In this document: positions 37,701 to 45,439 of the stretch, piece by piece
Numbering within the stretch: the first letter of the stretch is position 1
Layout of the letters: each line of letters begins with the position of its first letter
NCBI RefSeq assembly: GCF_018882365.1
Contig: NZ_JACVOP010000001.1
Span: 1,363,341-1,427,340 of the forward strand
Direction: 5' to 3'
From: Polynucleobacter sp. 71A-WALBACH
GTDB taxonomy: Bacteria > Pseudomonadota > Gammaproteobacteria > Burkholderiales > Burkholderiaceae
DNA: 64,000 bases
The notes under the pieces: model-generated
The model's input: only the letters and a program-made list of their open reading frames with translations
What the model was told of the DNA's origin: nothing
Databases searched by the model: none
Made by a program: the position numbers and the translations under genes

Positions 37701-39446
37701 ATGAATACCTCAAGCCTTACGCGCTTAGTTTCTTTTTTAATTTTGCTACTGAATTTAGGCTCTTTACAAGCGGCCGCGCTTTATCCAATTCAGAACGCAG
37801 AGATCCTAGCTGGATCACAGTTTGATATCAAAATAGAATTTGATGCTGTGACCTCGATTGAGAATGTGGATGTTCGGCTAAATAACATTCCAGCTGCCAC
37901 CTCATTAAGAAAACCAGTTTCTTTTATTGCTAATGAAGCTGGGAAGGGTAGCTCCCTCATTTATCGCGATGTCCAATTAAATAAACCTGGAAAATATGTA
38001 CTGACTGCAAAAGCGGGACAAGAAAATCTGAGCGTGAGCTGGGATGTCTATGCGAGTGGTCCGAGAAGGGTAAAGAATGTCATTCTATTTATTGGTGATG
38101 GCATGACGATTGCAAACCGAACATCTGCACGTGTTTTATCAAAGGGAATATCCGAAGGTAAATATCAGGGGAAGTTATCTTTTGATGACATGCCCAACAC
38201 AGCGCTCATCGGCACATCTGGGTCGGATTCTCTGATTACTGATTCAGCCAATTCCATGAGCGCCTATACAACTGGGCATAAGACGGCAGTCAATGCGATG
38301 GGCGTGTACGTCTCGAGGGCTCCTGATAACTTATCTCATCCCAAGGTTGAAACGATTGCTGAGTTGGTCAAGCGCAAGACCAAAATGTCGGTAGGCATCG
38401 TGTCTGACGCAGAATTACAAGACGCCACACCCGGCGCAATGGTTGCTCATACACGTAGGCGAGCAGATAAACCATACATTGCCGACCAATTATTAGCCAG
38501 TGGCGCGGCAGTCATTTTAGGCGGTGGATCAGCATACTTCTATCCACAGTCAAATCCGGTATCAAAGCGCAAGGATGAGAAAAATCTAGTCGAGCAGTTT
38601 AAGAAAGATGGGTACGAAGTTGTATTTACTAAGGATGGGTTGAAAGCAGCAAGCAATGCTACTTCTACCAAAAAGCTCTTTGGCGTTTTTCATCAGGACA
38701 ATATGGATGGATCACTGGATCGTTTCTTTTTAAAGAAAAATACGGTTGAACAGTATCCCGATCAACCTGATTTAACAGATATGACGAAGTCAGCGATCAG
38801 CATTCTCTCTAAAAATCCCAATGGCTTCTTCTTGATGGTAGAGGCAGCCTTGATTGATAAATTTAATCATCCATTGGATTGGGAGCGCGCAGCTTTTGAC
38901 ACCATTATGTTGAGTAATGCCGTACAAGTCGCCAAGGATTTTGCTAAGACCCATCCTGACACCTTAATTATTGTGACTCCAGACCATACCCATAGCGGAT
39001 CTATTAGCGGCGTTGTTAATGATGCCAAGCCTGGCCCTCTAAGGGAAAGGGTGGGAGTTTATGCCGATGCAGGCTACCCAAATTACCCCAAGGCCAATAT
39101 TGAGGGTTACCCCGATCAAATTGATGTCTCTAAGCGCTTAGCTTTTTTCTATGGCAACTATCCAGATCATTATGAGACTCTACATCCTAAGTTAGATGGG
39201 ACTTTCAAGCCTGCCATTAAGAATGATAGCGGTCAATACATTGCCAATCCAAAATACATTCAAATGCAAGAAGACTCTATTCATGTGGGTGGCAATCTTC
39301 CGTCGCATCAGGATGTTGGTGTCCATACGGCAGATGATGCGGTATTAAACGCTATGGGGCCAGGTTCCGAAAAATTCCGCGGATTCATGGATAACACCGA
39401 AGTTTTTAAAGTAATGGTTCAATCTCTGGGGCTTAGCCAAAAGTAA
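37701..39446 (+). CDS. phoA: PhoA-type alkaline phosphatase with N-terminal Ig-like domain
   Basis: The 581-residue secreted phosphomonoesterase starts at ATG 37701 (the GTG at 37695 is less likely). It has a signal peptide (about 1-25, ending LQA-AALYP), a beta-rich about 90-residue domain, and the alkaline phosphatase fold from about residue 125. Metal and nucleophile segments are NVILFIGDGMTIAN, TDSANSMSAYTTGHK (catalytic Ser) and TPDHTHSGS. It releases phosphate from organic esters in the periplasm. It is strongly predicted to be PhoB-controlled. The mgtC-like gene begins 3 bases after its stop. Confidence 0.92.
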   Translation: MNTSSLTRLVSFLILLLNLGSLQAAALYPIQNAEILAGSQFDIKIEFDAVTSIENVDVRLNNIPAATSLRKPVSFIANEAGKGSSLIYRDVQLNKPGKYVLTAKAGQENLSVSWDVYASGPRRVKNVILFIGDGMTIANRTSARVLSKGISEGKYQGKLSFDDMPNTALIGTSGSDSLITDSANSMSAYTTGHKTAVNAMGVYVSRAPDNLSHPKVETIAELVKRKTKMSVGIVSDAELQDATPGAMVAHTRRRADKPYIADQLLASGAAVILGGGSAYFYPQSNPVSKRKDEKNLVEQFKKDGYEVVFTKDGLKAASNATSTKKLFGVFHQDNMDGSLDRFFLKKNTVEQYPDQPDLTDMTKSAISILSKNPNGFFLMVEAALIDKFNHPLDWERAAFDTIMLSNAVQVAKDFAKTHPDTLIIVTPDHTHSGSISGVVNDAKPGPLRERVGVYADAGYPNYPKANIEGYPDQIDVSKRLAFFYGNYPDHYETLHPKLDGTFKPAIKNDSGQYIANPKYIQMQEDSIHVGGNLPSHQDVGVHTADDAVLNAMGPGSEKFRGFMDNTEVFKVMVQSLGLSQK

Positions 39447-39449
39447 TTT

Positions 39450-40184
39450 ATGTTTATTTATAGCAATATGGAATCGTTCAATAATATTAATTTAATTTCT
39501 CTGGCCGATAGCGCCGTAAGCCTTTCAGTCGCCTTCATACTTGGTGGCTTCATTGGTTTTGAGCGTCAGTATCGACAGCGGACAGCAGGTTTGCGAACCA
39601 ATATCTTGGTCGCTGTGGGTGCGGCCATTTTTGTTGATGCGGCTAATCGCCTAGTAGGACATGAAGGGGCCGTCCACGTCATGGCCTATGTCATCTCCGG
39701 AATAGGTTTTCTTGGGGCCGGCGTCATCATGCGAGAGGAAGGTAATATCCGAGGAATTAATACGGCCGCAACCTTATGGGGATCAGCTGCAGTGGGGGTT
39801 TGTGCTGGAGCGGATTTGATCTTAGAGGCAGTGCTTGCCACCTTTTTTGTTTTAGCGGCGAATACTTTGTTGCGCCCCGTAGTTAGTTTAATTAATAGAC
39901 AGCCTTTAGATACCCAATCTGTAGAGGTTACGAATTCCGTTTACATCATTACTCCAAAACATTCTCAAAAACTGGCTCTGAAACAATTTATTGACACCCT
40001 AGAGGCGGCCGGGTATCAAGCCCAGGATGTCGAAGTTCATCAATTTGGAAGTGAAGATGTTGAGATTCAGGCGGTATTGACCACATCAGCAGTAGAGGGT
40101 GATCAGATGGATGCCTTGATTGCAAGGCTTGCCGCAATGGATTTTGTAAATCAGGCATTTTGGAGTCCAAGCACAACGGACTAA
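39450..40184 (+). CDS. mgtC: MgtC/SapB-family membrane protein (long form)
   Basis: This 244-residue protein has the MgtC membrane domain (AFILGGFIGFERQYRQRTAGLRTN in two parts, SGIGFLGAGVIMREEGNIRGINTAATLW) and a C-terminal about 80-residue ACT-like cytoplasmic domain. In Salmonella MgtC is reported to modulate ATP synthase and phosphate uptake through PhoR. Here it is apparently co-transcribed with phoA, which supports a phosphate role. The start may be ATG 39450 or 39468. Confidence 0.88.
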   Translation: MFIYSNMESFNNINLISLADSAVSLSVAFILGGFIGFERQYRQRTAGLRTNILVAVGAAIFVDAANRLVGHEGAVHVMAYVISGIGFLGAGVIMREEGNIRGINTAATLWGSAAVGVCAGADLILEAVLATFFVLAANTLLRPVVSLINRQPLDTQSVEVTNSVYIITPKHSQKLALKQFIDTLEAAGYQAQDVEVHQFGSEDVEIQAVLTTSAVEGDQMDALIARLAAMDFVNQAFWSPSTTD

Positions 40185-40190
40185 AGGTAT

Positions 40191-40451
40191 TTGAAGCCTT
40201 GTCTTCATCCTGAAATATTTGAAGTTCAATATTCGGCTGTGAATACCATTATCCAAAATCAACATTCTGTCATTACCTGCCCGAATTGTCGTGGCCATGA
40301 AATCCTGGAGATTCCCCGCGGTTCCTCTCAGCACCTGTATCGTTGCCCATCCTGTAGCACTATTTTGAAGCCCAAGTCTGGCGACTGTTGCATCTTCTGT
40401 AGTTTTGGTAGCTCAGATTGCTCGAGTTCTGAGCAGAATTTAGCGGCTTAG
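40191..40451 (+). CDS. Small cysteine-rich zinc-ribbon-like protein (GDCCxFCSxGS type)
   Basis: The protein is 70-86 residues, depending on whether TTG 40191 or GTG 40239 is used. It contains CPNCRGHEILEIP and YRCPSCST, two CxxC pairs of a zinc ribbon, followed by LKPKSGDCCIFCSFGSSDC. The GDCCxFCSxG tail is characteristic of a family of short uncharacterised proteins often near metal-handling genes. It follows the mgtC-like gene by 6 bases and precedes the ppx promoter. Confidence 0.65.
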   Translation: MKPCLHPEIFEVQYSAVNTIIQNQHSVITCPNCRGHEILEIPRGSSQHLYRCPSCSTILKPKSGDCCIFCSFGSSDCSSSEQNLAA

Positions 40452-40499
40452 ACTTATTTCAGCAAGGAAACTAGTAGACTGGCAGATCTTTTCACAAAT

Positions 40500-40528
40500 A
40501 TGTCATGATAATTTCATAAAATAGACAT
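40500..40528 (+). promoter_or_regulatory. PhoB box before ppx (three half-sites)
   Basis: Three half-sites with exact 11-bp period: ATGTCAT (40500-40506, 6/7), ATTTCAT (40511-40517, 5/7) and TAGACAT (40522-40528, 4/7). They lie 32 bases before the TTG start of ppx. Confidence 0.6.
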
Positions 40529-40560
40529 ATTCATTTAAGCGCAGGGCTATTGGAACTATC

Positions 40561-42123
40561 TTGGCTTCATATAAAGGCGTCCCCGAAATAAATGCATCGG
40601 ACCTAGTGGCCGCCGTGGACTTGGGCTCGAATAGTTTTCGGATGTTGGTTGCCCAAGTTGTGCACACCCCATCTGGTACCCAACTACGTCCTATTGACAC
40701 CCTTAGGGAGTCTGTACGACTTGCAGCAGGCCTGACCGACAACAAGTTATTGGGTAACGATGCCTATCAGCGTGGCATTGCTGCGATCCGTCGCTTTGGT
40801 GAGCGGATCCGAGGTTTTGATCCCTCCAAAGTTCGTGCAGTTGCCACCAATACATTGCGCGTTGCCAAAAATGCACCTAACTTTGTTCGTGACGCTGAAG
40901 AAGCTCTAGGTTTTCCAATTGAAATCATTGCTGGTGTTGAGGAAGCGCGTTTAATTTACATTGGCGCTGCACACGAGGTTCCAGCAGTACATGGCAATCG
41001 CCTAGTTGTCGATATTGGTGGCGGATCTACCGAGCTCATTATTGGCAAAGGATATGAGCCAAAGCTCATGGAAAGTCTTTATATTGGTTGTGTATCCCAT
41101 AGCCTTCGTTTTTTCCCTAGGGGCAATATTGATTCACATGCTTTTAAAGAGGCTGAGCTAGCTGCGCGCCGTGAGATTCAAGTAATCTCTGGCGCTTATT
41201 TAAAGAGTGGGTGGAAGCAAGTGATTGGTTCTTCAGGCACTGCCCGTGCGTTAGCAGAGCTGATTGCTGATAACGACTTTAATGGACAGGCTGATGGCCT
41301 CACTATGGGTCGAGTGAATGGCTCCAGTGGTTTAATCACACGTGATGGCTTAAGAGCCATGAAAAAACATCTTCTGAAGTACGAGCATGTTAGTCAGGTA
41401 GAGTTATTGGGCCTCAAGGATGATCGTCGCTCTGTCTGGCCCGGAGGCCTTGCGATCATGATTGCAGTCTTTGATGAGCTTGGTATTGAGAGTATGGAAG
41501 TGACTGATGCCGCGTTGCGTATCGGCGTTCTATATGATCTATTGGGCCGCTCTCAACATGACGATATGCGTTTTGTCACTGTCGAGCAATTTATGCAGCG
41601 CTATGCTGTCGATCGAGAACAGGCTAAGCGAGTTGGTAATTTAGCGGCTGAGTTTTTGGCTCAGCTTCCAAAGCCAGATGCAGAAAGTAGGGCGGACAAT
41701 ATCGCCTTATTGCAGTGGGCCGCAAATCTACATGAAATTGGTTTATCGATTTCTCATAACGGATATCACAAGCATTCAGCCTATATTGCAGGAAATGCCG
41801 ACATGCCTGGATTCTCAAAGAATGATCAGGCGCGACTGGCTGCCTTACTGATTGGTCATACGGGTAAATTAGGAAAGCTGGCCAATAACGCCAGTTTCTC
41901 TGATTGGCGCATGTTGTTCTGTTTGCGACTTGCTCAAGTGCTATGCCGTGGACGGAGTGATGGAAGTTTGCCTAAAGTAAAGGTATCGGAGCATGATGGC
42001 TCTTACTTAATCAGTCTTTCGCATGCTTGGACTAAGGAGCATCCGTTAACGGAATTTAGTCTACAAAAAGAAGCGGCCGAATGGGAGCGTATCGGCCGAC
42101 CTTACAGCGTTAGCTTGAAATAA
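40561..42123 (+). CDS. ppx: Exopolyphosphatase / pppGpp phosphohydrolase family
   Basis: The 520-residue Ppx/GppA protein removes terminal phosphate from polyphosphate. The ASKHA-fold phosphate loops are VAAVDLGSNSFRMLVAQ (about 15-31) and VVDIGGGSTELIIG (about 143-156). An HD-like C-terminal domain follows (LLQWAANLHEIGLSISHNGYHKH split around the metal-site-like HEIG). TTG 40561 is the first start in frame. Family resemblance alone does not separate Ppx from GppA; the Pho box and PPK2 nearby favour Ppx. It converges on the olsB-like gene. Confidence 0.88.
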   Translation: MASYKGVPEINASDLVAAVDLGSNSFRMLVAQVVHTPSGTQLRPIDTLRESVRLAAGLTDNKLLGNDAYQRGIAAIRRFGERIRGFDPSKVRAVATNTLRVAKNAPNFVRDAEEALGFPIEIIAGVEEARLIYIGAAHEVPAVHGNRLVVDIGGGSTELIIGKGYEPKLMESLYIGCVSHSLRFFPRGNIDSHAFKEAELAARREIQVISGAYLKSGWKQVIGSSGTARALAELIADNDFNGQADGLTMGRVNGSSGLITRDGLRAMKKHLLKYEHVSQVELLGLKDDRRSVWPGGLAIMIAVFDELGIESMEVTDAALRIGVLYDLLGRSQHDDMRFVTVEQFMQRYAVDREQAKRVGNLAAEFLAQLPKPDAESRADNIALLQWAANLHEIGLSISHNGYHKHSAYIAGNADMPGFSKNDQARLAALLIGHTGKLGKLANNASFSDWRMLFCLRLAQVLCRGRSDGSLPKVKVSEHDGSYLISLSHAWTKEHPLTEFSLQKEAAEWERIGRPYSVSLK

Positions 42124-42125
42124 TC

Positions 42126-43064
42126 CTAGAGACCTAAAAAATGCTTCGCGTAGCGTGGATTGATTTCTGATAAACGCAGCATAGTTAGAACGTCTGCTGT
42201 ATTGAAGTCTGGATCCCAGGCCGGAGCACTACAAATTTTTGCCCCTAATTTAAGGTAACCCTTGATCAAGGGCGGCGGCTCCACCTCTAGGCCACCATTG
42301 AGGCGATCCAACGGTAAAGGTAGGCGTGGAAAAGCGTGGTTTTCTACTGGCGCCATTTGATCGTTACTAAGAGAGTTATAAAGGCTAGCAGCAAAGTGAC
42401 CTCCATCCGCCATAGGAATGCTTGCGCAGCCGAGCATGATTTCATAATCATGTTTTTGCATATATTGAGCCAGACCGCTCCAGAGTGCCATGATCACTGC
42501 GCCAGAGCGATAGTCCGCGTGAACACAAGATCTGCCCAACTCAACCATTTTAGGGCGCAAATGATTTAAACGCGATAAATCAAATTCAGAATCGGAATAT
42601 AAACGCCCAATTTCGGAAGCTTTGTGAGGGGGCAATACGCGATACGTTCCTACAACCTTTAGTGATTCTTGGTCGCGAATAAGTAAGTGGTCGCAATAAG
42701 CATCAAACTCATCAATATCTAAGTTTTCTGCATTTTTGGGCAAGTTAGCGCCCATTTCTTCGGCGAATACCTTGTATCGCAAGCGCTGCGCCTCTTTAAT
42801 CTCACTGGCATTGCTGGCCCATGTAATTTGAAGTGCAGGGCGTTTTGACTTGGCTACTGCCTTTTCAAGGGCGACCGGCTCTTGAATGCTTAACTCAGTA
42901 CGCGTTCTCGTAGCAAACTTTTTCCCAAATAATTTTTTAGCCATCTTCTTAGAAAAGAGCTTTTTAATAACTTCTGTTTTGTTTTTATTCTTCTTCTTTG
43001 GCTTACCCTCAAAGCGTGAGTTGAAGATATCGAATGCGCCTAAGGGGTTTGGAATGTCAGACAT
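42126..43064 (-). CDS. olsB: OlsB-like N-acyltransferase (GNAT/COG3176, often called hemolysin)
   Basis: A 312-residue protein with a very basic N-terminal about 60 residues and then the OlsB-type acyltransferase domain. Family segments are EAQRLRYKVFAEEMGA, DEFDAYCDHLLIRD, VGTYRVL and ELGRSCVHADYRSGAVIMALW. OlsB attaches a 3-hydroxy fatty acid to ornithine, giving lyso-ornithine lipid, a phosphorus-free membrane lipid. The assignment rests on the family and on the position as last gene of the plcP-agt-dgkA operon; related acyltransferases could use glycine or other amines. Confidence 0.72.
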   Translation of the reverse strand: MSDIPNPLGAFDIFNSRFEGKPKKKNKNKTEVIKKLFSKKMAKKLFGKKFATRTRTELSIQEPVALEKAVAKSKRPALQITWASNASEIKEAQRLRYKVFAEEMGANLPKNAENLDIDEFDAYCDHLLIRDQESLKVVGTYRVLPPHKASEIGRLYSDSEFDLSRLNHLRPKMVELGRSCVHADYRSGAVIMALWSGLAQYMQKHDYEIMLGCASIPMADGGHFAASLYNSLSNDQMAPVENHAFPRLPLPLDRLNGGLEVEPPPLIKGYLKLGAKICSAPAWDPDFNTADVLTMLRLSEINPRYAKHFLGL

Positions 43065-43105
43065 AGTTTTCCTTTATTAATTCTTCTGATGTTAGAAGTG
43101 CTGTA

Positions 43106-43510
43106 TTACCAATTCATGACAAGTGGCGTGCAGATAGTGATCCAAAGTAGTGCTGCAATTAGCAGGGCCAACATCACCGCAGCTGATCCAAAGTCCTTTG
43201 CTCTTTTGGATAGATCATGGTGATCAAATGAGATGCGATCGATAGCTGCCTCAACGCTCGAGTTCAATAGTTCAACTACTAGAACCATCACTATTGAGAC
43301 GATCAAGACGCATTTTTCAAGAGGGCTAATTGGCAGAAACAGTGCTACTGGGGTAAGCAATACAAGTAGTGTCAGTTCCTGTCTAAATGCACTTTCTTCC
43401 TTAAACGCGTAAACAATCCCGCACCACGAGTTTTTGGCTGCATGCCACGCCCTAGTAACCCCACGATTCCCTTTATGGGGATTTTGTTTAATGTTGTAAG
43501 GGGTAGTCAA
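43106..43510 (-). CDS. dgkA: Diacylglycerol kinase
   Basis: The 134-residue integral membrane kinase phosphorylates diacylglycerol to phosphatidate. The family signature VELLNSSVEAAIDRIS followed by HHDLSKRAKDFGSAAVM is complete, with three TM helices. In this operon it is 9 bases downstream of the agt-like gene, so it can act on the diacylglycerol released by the PlcP-like enzyme and compete with the glycosyltransferase for it. Confidence 0.92.
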   Translation of the reverse strand: MTTPYNIKQNPHKGNRGVTRAWHAAKNSWCGIVYAFKEESAFRQELTLLVLLTPVALFLPISPLEKCVLIVSIVMVLVVELLNSSVEAAIDRISFDHHDLSKRAKDFGSAAVMLALLIAALLWITICTPLVMNW

Positions 43511-43519
43511 AATAAGGCC

Positions 43520-44548
43520 TTAAGCTAGAGCAGTCACATGAACTTCGGGTGATGGGACGGGCTTGAGGTGATTAACAAATTGCTCGGAAGCTGCTCTCCA
43601 GGAGAATTTCTCGGCATGCTCTCTAGCTAATTCACGAGGGATTTTGAGAGCCTGCATGCAAGCCTCACGCAAATCCTCATTCATTGCGCCTGCAGGTGAC
43701 TTACCTAGGACATCTATTGGGCCTGTAACTGGATAAGCCGCAACAGGGGTGCCACAGGCCATTGCCTCAAGTAACACCAGGCCAAATGTGTCCGTTTTGC
43801 TGGGGAAGACGAATACATCAGCTGCTGCATAGACTTTGGCTAATTCATGTTGCTGTAAAACTCCGAGATAATTAATGTTGGGATATTTTTCTTTAATGGC
43901 GGCCATTGCTGGACCATCACCAACAACCCATTTGGAGCCCGGTAGGTCAATCTCTAGAAAAGCATTGATATTTTTTTCAACAGCAACTCGACCAACATAC
44001 AAAAAAATTGGATGGGCGGTATTAAGCGCCTTGGAATCTTGCATTTTAAAAATATCCAGATCTACACCTCTAGACCACAACACCACATTATTTAAGCCGT
44101 ATTTTTCTAGATCATCTTTAACTACGATAGTTGGCGCCATCACTGCCATGGAGGGCCCATGGAACCAGCGTATGAACGCGTAGGTAATAGCGAGTGGAAT
44201 TCCAGTACGGGCTTTGACGTACTCCGGAAAGCGGGTGTGATACGCGGTCGAAAACGGAAGTTTATTTTTGACCGCATAGGAGCGGGCAGATAATCCTAAT
44301 GGACCTTCTGTAGCAATATGCATAGCATCTGGCGCAAATGCTTTAATTCTGCGGGCAACTTCTTTCCCTGGAAAAAGTGAGAGTGCGATATCGGGGTAGG
44401 TAGGGCAGGGAATAGATTTAAACCCATTTGGCGTAATCATCTCCACTTCATGACCCATGCTAATTAATTCGGCGCGAGTTTGTTTGAGTGTTCTCACAAC
44501 GCCGTTCACTTGCGGATCCCATGCATCGGTGATGATCATAATTTTCAT
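43520..44548 (-). CDS. agt: GT4-family glycosyltransferase, Agt-like glycolipid synthase
   Basis: The 342-residue GT-B glycosyltransferase has the donor-site signature VFPSKTDTFGLVLLEAMACG and the N-terminal DPQVNGVVRT loop seen in lipid glycosyltransferases (SqdX/MgdA/Agt types). Its start overlaps the stop of the PlcP-like gene (ATGA). Agt enzymes next to plcP in marine and soil bacteria glycosylate diacylglycerol to glucosyl- or glucuronosyl-diacylglycerol under phosphate limitation. The sugar donor cannot be read from sequence. Confidence 0.78.
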   Translation of the reverse strand: MKIMIITDAWDPQVNGVVRTLKQTRAELISMGHEVEMITPNGFKSIPCPTYPDIALSLFPGKEVARRIKAFAPDAMHIATEGPLGLSARSYAVKNKLPFSTAYHTRFPEYVKARTGIPLAITYAFIRWFHGPSMAVMAPTIVVKDDLEKYGLNNVVLWSRGVDLDIFKMQDSKALNTAHPIFLYVGRVAVEKNINAFLEIDLPGSKWVVGDGPAMAAIKEKYPNINYLGVLQQHELAKVYAAADVFVFPSKTDTFGLVLLEAMACGTPVAAYPVTGPIDVLGKSPAGAMNEDLREACMQALKIPRELAREHAEKFSWRAASEQFVNHLKPVPSPEVHVTALA

Positions 44549-45354
44549 GCGCTAACCTCTTTGATAAGTGTTTCAATTGCGGGTTGGAAGGGGATTTCAG
44601 AAGCTTGGACTGGATCGCCTTTAATCTGAGTCCAATAAATAATTTTGAGTTCGCCAGTAGTGGTCTCAACTAGAGCTGAGAGACTTTCAACCCAGTCACC
44701 ATCGTTGCAATACAACAGGCCATCAATCTCACGGATTTCTGCCTTATGGATATGGCCGCATACGACTCCATCACAATTACGTAAGCGCGCCTCTCTAGCC
44801 ATAATGTGTTCAAAGTCGGCGATATAACTCACCGCATTCTTAACTTGATGCTTGAGGTATTGAGAAAGGGACCAGTATTGGAGGCCCATCTTTACGCGCA
44901 ACATATTGAAGTAGCGGTTGATATACAGGATGAAGGAATACATTGAGTCGCCAACATAAGCAAGCCATTTGGCATATTGCATGACTCCATCAAATAGATC
45001 GCCATGGGTGACCCAAAGTTTGCGACCATCTAAAGTGGTATGAATAACCTCTTCCTCAACCTTGATATCACCAAAGGACATGCCAAAGTATTGCCGGGCA
45101 CTTTCATCATGGTTACCTGGAATATAAATTACCTCAGCACCTTTACGGGCCTTGCGTAGTAACTTTTGTACAACATCGTTGTGAGCCTGTGGCCAGTAGA
45201 AAGATCTTCTCAGTCTCCAGCCATCGATGATGTCACCAACTAAATAAAACTGATCAGCTTCATTATGTTTTAAGAAATCGAGGAGGTAGTTAGCCTGACA
45301 CCCCGATGTTCCTAGGTGTACATCCGAAATCCAGATAGCTCTGTAGTGCGTCAT
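44545..45354 (-). CDS. plcP: PlcP-like phospholipase C (COG2908 metallophosphoesterase)
   Basis: The 269-residue calcineurin-like phosphoesterase has metal ligands Asp11/His13 (SDVHLGTSGCQAN), Asp41 (GDIIDGW), Asn81-His82 (GNHDE), His117 (THGD) and His201/His203 (GHIHKA). It resembles LpxH, but the opening motif, YWPQAHNDVVQKLLRKARKG and the genetic link to a glycosyltransferase fit PlcP, which hydrolyses phosphatidylcholine/ethanolamine-type lipids to diacylglycerol and a phosphorylated head group. It is first gene of the plcP-agt-dgkA-olsB operon, with a Pho box upstream. Confidence 0.8.
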   Translation of the reverse strand: MTHYRAIWISDVHLGTSGCQANYLLDFLKHNEADQFYLVGDIIDGWRLRRSFYWPQAHNDVVQKLLRKARKGAEVIYIPGNHDESARQYFGMSFGDIKVEEEVIHTTLDGRKLWVTHGDLFDGVMQYAKWLAYVGDSMYSFILYINRYFNMLRVKMGLQYWSLSQYLKHQVKNAVSYIADFEHIMAREARLRNCDGVVCGHIHKAEIREIDGLLYCNDGDWVESLSALVETTTGELKIIYWTQIKGDPVQASEIPFQPAIETLIKEVSA

Positions 45355-45389
45355 GAGTAAGCATTAAGCCTACTCATGATGTAATCCTC

Positions 45390-45418
45390 GTGACACATTT
45401 AAGTCAGTTTGATGACTT
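45390..45418 (-). promoter_or_regulatory. PhoB box upstream of plcP (three half-sites)
   Basis: Read on the minus strand: AAGTCAT (45418-45412), CTGACTT (45407-45401) and GTGTCAC (45396-45390), each 11 bp apart, matching CTGTCA(T/C) at 5/7, 4/7 and 6/7. It lies 36 bases before the plcP start in the divergent region shared with the plsC/olsA-like gene. Confidence 0.6.
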
Positions 45419-45439
45419 GATTTATATTGATACTTGCTT

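Noticed and set aside
40503-40745. Minus-strand ORF opposite the ppx start
   Set aside because: It overlaps strongly conserved Ppx codons and has no ribosome-binding site or recognisable product.
42126-43064. Annotation as hemolysin
   Set aside because: COG3176 members are named hemolysin historically; the acyltransferase motifs and the lipid operon fit OlsB better.
44545-45354. Annotation as LpxH (UDP-2,3-diacylglucosamine hydrolase)
   Set aside because: Same fold, but operon with a lipid glycosyltransferase and the sequence around YWPQAHNDVV fit PlcP; no lipid A genes are nearby. Not fully excluded.
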